From: an uncultured Acidimicrobiia bacterium
Lineage (GTDB): Bacteria; Actinomycetota; Acidimicrobiia; IMCC26256; CALEDW01
Assembly (NCBI GenBank): GCA_937949585.1
Contig: CALEDW010000130.1
Span: 1-6,616, forward strand
Reading direction: 5' to 3'
DNA: 6,616 nucleotides
Position numbers and translations under genes: made by a program. Positions 1 through 5,462 of the stretch are shown one piece after another. Numbering within the stretch: the first letter of the stretch is position 1; every line of letters starts with the position of its first letter. The notes under the pieces are model-generated. The model was not told the DNA's origin and did no database searches. It saw only the letters and a list, made by a program, of their open reading frames with translations.

Positions 1-1014
1 CCGAACCCGGCGTTCGCCAAGGAGGCGACCCGCTCGTGGTGGTCGCAGGGCCGCCGGTACCTGCGGGAGACCGTCGAACCGTACCGGCTGTGGATCCCGG
101 CGCTGCTCGTCGCGCTCGGTGCGTACGCGCCGGTGCTCGCCGGGCAGCTGCGGGCCGGCCGGCACCGGGTTGCGGCCGTCACGCTCGGATCGGCGGCGGC
201 GGGCCTGGCCACCGGCGCCTACGTGGTGCGGGTCGGCGGCGACTTCATGCAGGCCCGTCTCCTGCTGCCCGCCCTCGTGCTGCTCGTCGCCCCGGTGGCC
301 GTCGTCCCGCTGCGGGCCGCGACGGTGCCGGCCGCCGCCGTCGCGGTGTGGGCCGCGGTGTCCGCCGCGGCGTGGCGCGCCCCCGGGGGGCTCGACGCCC
401 CGACGACGTTCGGGCCCGCCGAGCGGGGCAAGGTGACCGTCGAGGCCTTCGGGTGGGGGCCCGGCGGGTCCCGGCGGGCGTTCTTCGACGGTCGGGGGAT
501 CTACTTCCTCGACCGCAAGTTGCCGGTGCCGCCCCGACCCGGCGGGCCCGACCCGGCGGTCGTGCAGTACGGGGTGGGCATCCCCGCCTACGCGCTCGGC
601 ACCGGCACCTACGTCCTCGACGCGCTCGGGCTCGCCGACCCGTTCACCGCCCACCTCGAACTCGGCCCGGCCCGGGGGATCGTGGCCCACGAGAAACCGC
701 TCCTCCCACCCTGGATCGTGGCGCGGCTCGCCGCCACGTCGGCCGGCCTCGGTCCCGACGACTTCCCACAGCCCCACTTCTTCACCGGCATCGACCGCAA
801 CCCCTACGGCGAGCCGTTCGCGCGGCGGGTGGCGCAGGCCCGCCGGGCGCTGCGCTGCCCCCGGGTTCGGGAGTTCCTCGCCGCGTCCCGGGAGCCGCTG
901 GGGCCCGGCCGGTTCGTCGCCAACCTCCGGGCGGCGTGGCGCGACGCGTCGTTCCGGATCCCCCGTGAGCCCCGCGACGCCGTCGCCGCGCTCTGCCCCA
1001 CCCGTTCCCGCTAG
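1..1014 (+). CDS. AftB-like terminal arabinofuranosyltransferase / GT-C membrane glycosyltransferase, C-terminal part (5' end outside window)
   Basis: The reading frame is open from the first base and ends at TAG 1012-1014, giving 337 visible residues; the N-terminal membrane region lies off the left edge. Seen: an opening PNPAFAKEA segment, then WWSQGRRYL and EPYRLW, hydrophobic stretches at about residues 30-48, 57-75, 87-104 and 107-124, a VRVGGDFMQARLLLPAL loop (about 76-92), and a soluble C-terminal tail with VLDALGLADPFTAH and an AHEKPLLPPW segment. These blocks, in this order, are typical of AftB-type decaprenyl-phosphoarabinose-dependent transferases, which add terminal arabinofuranose to cell-envelope arabinan on the outer face of the membrane. 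I infer a similar role; the true acceptor is unknown, because homologues also occur in bacteria without mycolyl-arabinogalactan. The first ATG-started version of this frame, at 133, is internal, since the similarity begins upstream of it. It could also be a broader mannosyl- or arabinosyltransferase of the GT-C superfamily. Family confidence is moderate to high; substrate confidence is low. Confidence 0.8.
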   Translation, partial: PNPAFAKEATRSWWSQGRRYLRETVEPYRLWIPALLVALGAYAPVLAGQLRAGRHRVAAVTLGSAAAGLATGAYVVRVGGDFMQARLLLPALVLLVAPVAVVPLRAATVPAAAVAVWAAVSAAAWRAPGGLDAPTTFGPAERGKVTVEAFGWGPGGSRRAFFDGRGIYFLDRKLPVPPRPGGPDPAVVQYGVGIPAYALGTGTYVLDALGLADPFTAHLELGPARGIVAHEKPLLPPWIVARLAATSAGLGPDDFPQPHFFTGIDRNPYGEPFARRVAQARRALRCPRVREFLAASREPLGPGRFVANLRAAWRDASFRIPREPRDAVAALCPTRSR

Positions 1015-1025
1015 GGTCCGGCCCC
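1012..1025 (+). promoter_or_regulatory. Putative -10 element TAGGGT of a leaderless promoter, overlapping the upstream stop codon
   Basis: TAGGGT at 1012-1017 fits the actinobacterial -10 pattern TANNNT and is followed by exactly 8 bases before the GTG at 1026. Transcription would therefore start at or next to the first base of the start codon. There is no good Shine-Dalgarno sequence in the 11-base gap and no recognisable -35 hexamer about 17 bases upstream. The first three bases of the hexamer are the TAG stop codon of the glycosyltransferase. The promoter call is an inference from position and pattern. Confidence 0.5.
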
Positions 1026-1916
1026 GTGCGCATCGGCGTCTTCGGTGGTGAGCCGGCCGGGATCGACGAGGCGGTCGCTGCGGCCCGGGCCGCCGCCGCC
1101 GACGGCTTCTCGTCGTTCTGGGTGCCGCAGATCTTCGGGCTGGACGCACTCTCGGTGCTCACCGTCGTCGGTCGGGAGGTGCCGGGGATCACCCTGGGAA
1201 CCGCCGTCGTGCCGACCTACCCCCGCCACCCCGCCGTCCTCGCCCAGCAGGCGGCCACCGTGCAGATCGCCTCGGGCGGGCGGCTGTGGCTGGGGATCGG
1301 CCTCTCGCACCGCATCGTGATCGAGCAGATGTTCGGCTGCTCGTTCGAACGCCCGGTGCGGCACATGCGGGAGTACCTCGACGTGCTGCTCGCCCTTCGC
1401 GACACCGGCACCGCCGACGTGTCCGGCGAGACGATCTCGGCCCACCTCGCGCTCGGCGCCCGTCCCCCCGCCCCGTACCCGGTGCTGCTGGCCGCGCTCG
1501 GTCCCCAGATGCTGCGCCTCGCCGGGCGTCGGGCCGACGGCACCGTCACCTGGATGACGGGGCCCCGGACCCTGGCCCGGCACACGGTCCCGACGATCAC
1601 CGCCGCGGCGGCCGACGCGGGACGTCCCGCCCCCCGGGTGGTGGCCGCACTGCCGGTGTGCGTCACCGACGACCCCGACGACGCCCGGCAGCGGGCGGCG
1701 CGGGTGTTCGCCGTCTACGGGCAGCTCCCTTCCTACCGAGCCATGCTCGAGCGCGAAGGCGCGGGCGGTCCCGCCGACGTCGCCGTGGTGGGCGACGAGG
1801 CCACCGTGCGGGCCGGCATCGCCCGGGTCGCCGACGCCGGGGTCACCGACTTCGCCGCCGTCGAGTTCACCCCCGGTGACACCCGCACCCGCGACCTGCT
1901 CCGCAGCCTGCTCTGA
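1026..1916 (+). CDS. LLM-class F420-dependent oxidoreductase (MSMEG_4879-like subfamily)
   Basis: This is a 296-residue luciferase-like monooxygenase-fold (TIM barrel) protein, probably a soluble cytosolic enzyme using reduced F420 or FMN for hydride transfer to an unknown substrate. Seen: an MRIGVFGG first strand, GTAVVPTYPRHPAVLAQQA (58-76), GRLWLGIGLSH (85-95), the RPVRHMREYLDVL helix (109-121), and LAALGPQMLRLAGRRADGTVTWM (155-177), which is the typical phosphate-binding region of LLM proteins. The length and the SH after GIGL resemble the F420-dependent subfamily annotated as TIGR03564. The start is GTG at 1026, directly giving the conserved beta-1 strand; no SD is visible, and a -10-like TAGGGT lies 8 bases upstream, so a leaderless message is likely. 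The gene lies 11 bases after the glycosyltransferase and converges on the second LLM gene. The cofactor is inferred from the family; the sequence alone does not prove F420 over FMN. Confidence 0.88.
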   Translation: MRIGVFGGEPAGIDEAVAAARAAAADGFSSFWVPQIFGLDALSVLTVVGREVPGITLGTAVVPTYPRHPAVLAQQAATVQIASGGRLWLGIGLSHRIVIEQMFGCSFERPVRHMREYLDVLLALRDTGTADVSGETISAHLALGARPPAPYPVLLAALGPQMLRLAGRRADGTVTWMTGPRTLARHTVPTITAAAADAGRPAPRVVAALPVCVTDDPDDARQRAARVFAVYGQLPSYRAMLEREGAGGPADVAVVGDEATVRAGIARVADAGVTDFAAVEFTPGDTRTRDLLRSLL

Positions 1917-1921
1917 GGCCG

Positions 1922-1979
1922 CACCCCGGTGGTACCCCGGCGGGCTCAGGTGCCGGCGAGACGCTCCACCACCGGGGTG
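1922..1979. terminator. Inverted repeat across the convergent gene junction, candidate bidirectional terminator
   Basis: CACCCCGGTGGT at 1922-1933 is the exact reverse complement of ACCACCGGGGTG at 1968-1979, giving a perfect 12-bp stem with a 34-base loop. Inside the loop CCGGC (1937-1941) can pair with GCCGG (1952-1956). The left arm lies in the 29-base gap after the plus-strand LLM gene; the right arm lies in the last codons of the minus-strand LLM gene. No T-tract follows on either side, so this is not a classical intrinsic terminator, but its position between convergent genes fits termination or blocking of read-through. The function is inferred. Confidence 0.4.
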
Positions 1980-2881
1980 AACTCCTCGTAGGCGTCGGCG
2001 CCGAGGACGATGTAGGAGAACCCCCAGCGTTCCCGCCGGGCGACCAGGCTCTCGCAGCACTCCTCCACCGTGCCGACGAGGGCCAGGCTGGAGCGGAGGG
2101 CGTCCTCGGGGGCCACCCCGAACGCCGGGGCCATCGCCTCGGCCAGCGCCCGGGCGTCGGGGGTGATGCGGGCCACGAAGTGGCGCACCTGCAACTCGAT
2201 CTCGCCCATGCGGGGGCCGGCCTCGTCCCGGATCCACGCCAGCTTCTCGTCGGTGCGGGCCTCGAGCGAGTCGACCGCCTGCTCCGGGTGCATCGCCCCG
2301 GCCCGCAGGTTCGGGTTCACCCCGATGACGTCGGCCCGCCGGGCGGCCAGGCGCAAGATGCGCTCCCCACCACCGCCGACCAGGATCGGCGGGCGGGGCT
2401 CCTGGACCGGCCGGGGGACGCCTCGATAGTCGCGGATCGTGTAGTGACGGCCCTCGAAACCGAACGGCTCACCCCGCCAGGCGCCCTCGATGACCGCCAG
2501 TGCCTCCTCCAGCCGCTCGATGCGGATCCGAGCGGGGTCGTAGGGCAGGCCGAGCGCCTCGTAGTCGGCGCGCATCCACCCGGCGCCGATCCCCAGCTCC
2601 ACCCGACCGTCGCTGAGCCGGTCGAGGGTGGCGAGCTCCTTGGCCAGCACCGCCGGGTGCTTGAAGTCGTTGTCGAACACCAGCGCCCCGACCCGCAGCC
2701 GCTCGGTGGCCTCGGCGGCGACGGCCATCGCCACCATCGGGGCCATCTCGGTGTCGACGTAGTGGTCGGGCACGAACACCGTCTCGTACCCCCGGGCCTC
2801 GATGTCGCGCACCAGCCGCCGCCAGGAGGCACGGTCGTGGTCGCCTCCGCACTGCACCCCGAACCGGAACGGTCGTGTCAC
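1946..2881 (-). CDS. LLM-class F420-dependent oxidoreductase (MSMEG_2516-like subfamily)
   Basis: This is a 311-residue luciferase-like protein with a TIM-barrel flavin/F420 fold, cytosolic, substrate unknown. Seen: FRFGVQCGG at the N-terminus, YETVFVPDHYVDTEMAPMVAM (32-52), LRVGALVFDNDFKHPAVLAKELATLDRLSDGRVELGIGAGW (62-102), a Y107 and LGLPYDPARIRIERLEEAL stretch (110-128), and PPILVGGGGERILRLAARRADVIGVN (164-189), the usual phosphate-binding segment. This motif set matches the subfamily annotated as TIGR03621. The C-terminal part (LVGTVEECCESLVARRERWGFSYIVL) is the standard probable-oxidoreductase tail; the adjacent cysteines C275-C276 are unremarkable. The start is GTG at 2881-2879, giving MTRPFRFG; a -10-like TAGGCT ends 8 bases upstream, so the message may be leaderless. 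The gene follows the methyltransferase by 11 bases and converges on the other LLM gene. It is clearly diverged from that gene (different length and motifs), so the pair is not a recent duplication. Confidence 0.9.
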   Translation of the reverse strand: MTRPFRFGVQCGGDHDRASWRRLVRDIEARGYETVFVPDHYVDTEMAPMVAMAVAAEATERLRVGALVFDNDFKHPAVLAKELATLDRLSDGRVELGIGAGWMRADYEALGLPYDPARIRIERLEEALAVIEGAWRGEPFGFEGRHYTIRDYRGVPRPVQEPRPPILVGGGGERILRLAARRADVIGVNPNLRAGAMHPEQAVDSLEARTDEKLAWIRDEAGPRMGEIELQVRHFVARITPDARALAEAMAPAFGVAPEDALRSSLALVGTVEECCESLVARRERWGFSYIVLGADAYEEFTPVVERLAGT

Positions 2882-2895
2882 CGGTCCGGAGCCTA
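2882..2895 (-). promoter_or_regulatory. Putative -10 element TAGGCT of a leaderless promoter, overlapping the upstream stop codon
   Basis: On the minus strand TAGGCT occupies 2895-2890, followed by 8 bases and the GTG start at 2881. The TAG is the stop codon of the methyltransferase. Spacing, hexamer type and stop-codon use are the same as at 1012-1026, and the two 17-base junctions agree at 14 positions. No SD or clear -35 is seen. Promoter function is inferred. Confidence 0.5.
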
Positions 2896-4362
2896 CGCCG
2901 GGTCGCCGTCGGCCTGCGGGCCGAGCGTCGCGAAGGCGCGCAGGCGCCGTCGGTGGCGCGGATCCTGCAGCGCCAGCACGGCGAGAACCGGTTTGCCGGG
3001 GCCGGTCACGGCGGCGAGCAACCGCTGCGCGGTGCCGGCGCCGTTCGGGAGTTCGGCGGTGAGGAGCACGAACGGGAGGTCCGGTTCGAGCTCGTGCAGC
3101 ACCGCGGCCTTGCCGAGTGCCTTCCAGAGGGTGGCGGCGCGTCGCAGGCCGGGTCGGACGATCGTGTAGCCGCCGGCCACGTCGAACAGCCAGCGCCGGC
3201 CGGACCGGTCACGGGCCTCGAGCGCGACCTCCACGTCGGGGGCGGGGCGGGCGTCGACGGTGACGACACGGAACCCGCTCTCCTCCACCAGCGTCCGGGC
3301 GACCTCCCTCGCCGCCCGGCCCGCGCGCAGGGCCCGCTCGACCGGGTCGCGAGCGGCATCGCCGCCGCCGGGGGCACCGCCGGTCGGCACCGGGCACGAC
3401 GGCGTCGTCGCACCGGCCCGGCGAAGGTGGAGCTGCTCCCGGCGGATCCGCTCCCGGGCCACCTCGACGTAGCCGGGATCGGTGTCGTAGCCGGCGTAGT
3501 GGCGACCGGTGCGGAGCGCGGCCACCGCGGTGGTGCCGACCCCGACGAACGGGTCGAGCACCAGGTCGCCCCGGTAGGTGTACAGGTGGATGAGCCGCTC
3601 CGGCAGCTCCACGGGGAACGGCGCGGGATGACCGACACGGGTGGCCCGCTCGGGCGGGATCTCCCAGACGTCGGTCGTCGCCTCCATGAACTCGTCGCGC
3701 GACAGCGATCCCTCCCAGGGCAGCCCGAGCCGCTGCCGCGTCCGGGCGGGCAGGGCGCGGTCGAACCGGCCCTTGCTGGCGACGATGATCCGCTCGGTGA
3801 GGTCGCGCAGCACCGGGTTCGTCGGGCGTTGGAACGACCCCCACGCGCAGGAGCCGGTGGCGCCCCTCCCCTTCACCCACACGACCTCGCCGCGCAGCAG
3901 CAACCGCAGCCGGTCCTGGAGGATCCCGACGACGTCGGCGGCCAGCGACCGGTAGGGGCGCCGGCCGAGGTTGGCGACGTTCACCGCGAGACGCCCTCCC
4001 GGCTCCAGCGTCCGTACGCACTCCGCGAACACCGCCTCCAGCATCGCGAGGTACTCGACGTAGGTGCCGGGGACGTGACCCTCTCCCAGGGCCGCCTCGT
4101 ACTCCTTCCCGGCGAAGTACGGAGGCGAGGTGACGACCAGCGCGACCGAACGGTCGGGTACTTCGGGCATCGACCGGGCGTCGCCGCAGAAGATCTCGTC
4201 GAGCACCTTGTCGGGGTGGACGTCGTCGTCGTCGGACACCACGGGCGCTTCGAAGCGGGCGTAGAAACCGCTGGCGTCGTGTCGTTCACGCCGGGACACC
4301 CCGTACCGGGAGGTCGCGGTCGGACCACCCCGGTCGCGCCTCGCCCTCCGCTCCCCCGCCAT
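2893..4362 (-). CDS. Beta-class DNA methyltransferase (N4-cytosine or N6-adenine) with extra C-terminal domain
   Basis: This 489-residue protein transfers a methyl group from S-adenosylmethionine to an exocyclic amino group in DNA. Seen: EIFCGDARSMPEVPDRSVALVVTSPPYF with catalytic motif IV TSPPY (78-82); RLAVNVANLG (124-133); GEVVWVKG (158-165); the probable target-recognition region (about 166-243) with VLRDLTERIIVASKG (184-198) and DVWEIPPE (231-238); motif X-like GHPAPFPVELPERLI (244-258); motif I DPFVGVGTT (270-278); and YDTDP (292-296), an acidic motif II. The order IV then X/I is beta class, and TSPPY favours N4-cytosine. Residues about 340-489 form an additional domain (see findings). 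The frame is open back to an ATG at 4533, but that would overlap dUTPase by 119 bases with low-complexity sequence. I chose ATG 4362-4360, which has TATCCT 8 bases upstream. No restriction endonuclease gene is adjacent, so it looks solitary. Confidence 0.88.
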   Translation of the reverse strand: MAGERRARRDRGGPTATSRYGVSRRERHDASGFYARFEAPVVSDDDDVHPDKVLDEIFCGDARSMPEVPDRSVALVVTSPPYFAGKEYEAALGEGHVPGTYVEYLAMLEAVFAECVRTLEPGGRLAVNVANLGRRPYRSLAADVVGILQDRLRLLLRGEVVWVKGRGATGSCAWGSFQRPTNPVLRDLTERIIVASKGRFDRALPARTRQRLGLPWEGSLSRDEFMEATTDVWEIPPERATRVGHPAPFPVELPERLIHLYTYRGDLVLDPFVGVGTTAVAALRTGRHYAGYDTDPGYVEVARERIRREQLHLRRAGATTPSCPVPTGGAPGGGDAARDPVERALRAGRAAREVARTLVEESGFRVVTVDARPAPDVEVALEARDRSGRRWLFDVAGGYTIVRPGLRRAATLWKALGKAAVLHELEPDLPFVLLTAELPNGAGTAQRLLAAVTGPGKPVLAVLALQDPRHRRRLRAFATLGPQADGDPA

Positions 4363-4376
4363 CGCCGCCGAGGATA
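4363..4376 (-). promoter_or_regulatory. Putative -10 element TATCCT of a leaderless promoter for the methyltransferase
   Basis: On the minus strand TATCCT lies at 4376-4371, in the 52-base gap between dUTPase and the methyltransferase, and is followed by exactly 8 bases and the ATG at 4362. It matches TANNNT, and there is no SD between it and the ATG. The same 8-base spacing occurs before both LLM genes. It supports the 4362 start over the longer open frame. No -35 is evident. Confidence 0.5.
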
Positions 4377-4414
4377 CGGGTACGGCCGGCTCCGCCCCGG
4401 GACCGGCCCGCCCC

Positions 4415-4852
4415 TCAGCGGGTGCCGGTGGAGCCGAACCCGAAGGTGTCGCGGGTGGTCCCGTTGAGCGCGTCGACCTCCCGCCACTCGACGTAGGCCA
4501 CGGGGGTGAGCACGAGCTGGGCGATCCGGTCACCGCGGCGGACCCGGTAGGGGACCACCGGGTCGGTGTTCACCATCAGCACCTTGATCTCCCCCCGGTA
4601 CTGGGGGTCGATGAGCCCGGGCGCGTTCAGCAGGGTCACCCCGTGGGCGAGGGCGAGGCCCGAGCGGGGCAGGACGAGCCCGGCCCACCCGGACGGGATC
4701 GCCACCGCCACGCCCGTCGGCACCAGCACCCGGCCGCCGCCGGGCGCCACCGTGACGTCCTCCCGGGCCCGCAGGTCGTAGCCGGCGTCGTCGTCGTGGG
4801 CCTGACGGGGCAGGGGCAGCTCCGGGTCGAGCCGGACGATGGGGACGTGCAC
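4415..4852 (-). CDS. dut: Deoxyuridine 5'-triphosphate nucleotidohydrolase (dUTPase)
   Basis: This 145-residue trimeric-type dUTPase hydrolyses dUTP to dUMP and pyrophosphate, supplying dUMP for thymidylate synthesis and keeping uracil out of DNA; it is cytosolic. All five family motifs are present in order: DDAGYDL (21-27), PRSGLAL (62-68), NAPGLIDPQYRGEI (76-89, with the expected catalytic Asp82 and base-stacking Tyr85), RRGDRIAQLVL (105-115), and the C-terminal glycine-rich arm RDTFGFGSTG (134-143). The length is normal for bacteria. The start is GTG at 4852-4850, giving MHVPIVRLDP as expected for the family. It begins 9 bases after the DUF3501 stop, with only a weak AGG as possible ribosome-binding site, so it is either cotranscribed with that gene or served by a near-match -10 (TAGGTC or GTAGGT) in the same junction. 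Confidence 0.96.
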   Translation of the reverse strand: MHVPIVRLDPELPLPRQAHDDDAGYDLRAREDVTVAPGGGRVLVPTGVAVAIPSGWAGLVLPRSGLALAHGVTLLNAPGLIDPQYRGEIKVLMVNTDPVVPYRVRRGDRIAQLVLTPVAYVEWREVDALNGTTRDTFGFGSTGTR

Positions 4853-4861
4853 CGTCCGGAC

Positions 4862-5461
4862 CTACGAGCCGGGACCGGGGACGACCCCGAGGTCGGCGGC
4901 GAGCTCGGCGCGGGTCTCCGGCCCGAGCTCGGTGCGGGCCCGGTAGTTGGGGTGGTCGACCACCACCGCCACCGGACCGGCGGGCACGGCCGCGGCCTGC
5001 TCGGGACGGAAGCGGAACCGCAGGTAGTGCACCGTGGTCGTGAGCTCCTCCTCCCGGCTGAGTCGCTCCTCGTCCACCTCGCGGGCGGGCACCGCCCAGC
5101 CCGGACCCTCGAGGCGGACGTGGTCCTGGATCCGGGTGAGCCGGGGGAGCCACCGACGCAGCTCGACGGGGTCGTCGATCTCGATGAACAGGGTGCCGGA
5201 GACCTCCCCGTCGTCGGGGATGAGGTCGTTGTAGGTGGCGACCTCGTGGGCGATCTGCTCGTCGCTCAGCATCCGCTCGGCGCGGGCCATCTCCTGGATC
5301 TGGAACCGCACCGTGTCCCGGTTCTCGAACACGATCGTCATGAGCTCGCCCACCGGGACCCGGCGGCGCTTCTTCAGCTCGATGATCCGGGCCCGGAACC
5401 CCGCCCGCTCCCGCTCGTAGGCACGAAGGTCGGCGATGTCGTCGACGGTGAGCTTGCGCAT
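4862..5461 (-). CDS. DUF3501 family protein, partner of the adjacent iron-sulfur oxidoreductase
   Basis: This 199-residue soluble protein belongs to the DUF3501 family and has no established biochemical function. Seen: MRKLTVDDIADLRAYERER at the start, a basic KKRRRVPVG segment (30-38), the family signature FENRDTVRFQIQEMARAERM (45-64), YNDLIPDDGEVSGTLFIEI (77-95), VHYLRFRF (144-151) and VVVDHPNY (166-173). No signal peptide or membrane segment is visible. The frame extends upstream to an ATG at 5482, but that would overlap the preceding gene; ATG 5461-5459 has a strong GGAGG at 5472-5468, 6 bases upstream, and begins exactly with the conserved MRKLT. It starts one base after the stop of the iron-sulfur protein, indicating translational coupling. 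In other bacteria DUF3501 commonly sits beside such a protein and often rubrerythrin, pointing to redox or oxidative-stress work; that role is inferred. Confidence 0.92.
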   Translation of the reverse strand: MRKLTVDDIADLRAYERERAGFRARIIELKKRRRVPVGELMTIVFENRDTVRFQIQEMARAERMLSDEQIAHEVATYNDLIPDDGEVSGTLFIEIDDPVELRRWLPRLTRIQDHVRLEGPGWAVPAREVDEERLSREEELTTTVHYLRFRFRPEQAAAVPAGPVAVVVDHPNYRARTELGPETRAELAADLGVVPGPGS

Positions 5462-5462
5462 C

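Noticed and set aside
36..968. A 310-codon plus-strand frame overlapping the glycosyltransferase.
   Set aside because: Arg/Pro/Ala-rich out-of-frame translation; the true frame shows membrane segments and AftB-like blocks.
1928..1940. Short GC-rich direct repeat (CCCCGGTGG / CCCCGGCGG) near the convergent junction, considered as an attachment site or iteron.
   Set aside because: Only two imperfect short copies, no integrase or mobile gene nearby; better explained as part of the inverted-repeat region.
1011..2237. A 408-codon open frame on the minus strand opposite the first LLM gene and overlapping the second.
   Set aside because: Low-complexity Gly/Arg/His-rich translation with no family motifs, running through two well-supported LLM genes. 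Antisense artefact of base composition.
2893..4362. The methyltransferase as the core of a restriction-modification or phage-defence island.
   Set aside because: No restriction, specificity, helicase or other defence gene is visible on either side; the neighbours are metabolic genes with similar base composition.
2875..4467. A 530-codon open frame on the plus strand opposite the methyltransferase.
   Set aside because: It mirrors the methyltransferase codon pattern, is dominated by Arg, Gly, Pro, Ala and Val with no recognisable domain, and overlaps a clearly conserved gene. High-GC antisense shadow.
4363..4533. A 57-residue N-terminal extension of the methyltransferase.
   Set aside because: Ser/Pro/Ala-rich sequence lying over the dut 3' end and the 52-base gap; a better start with a -10 at leaderless spacing exists at 4362.
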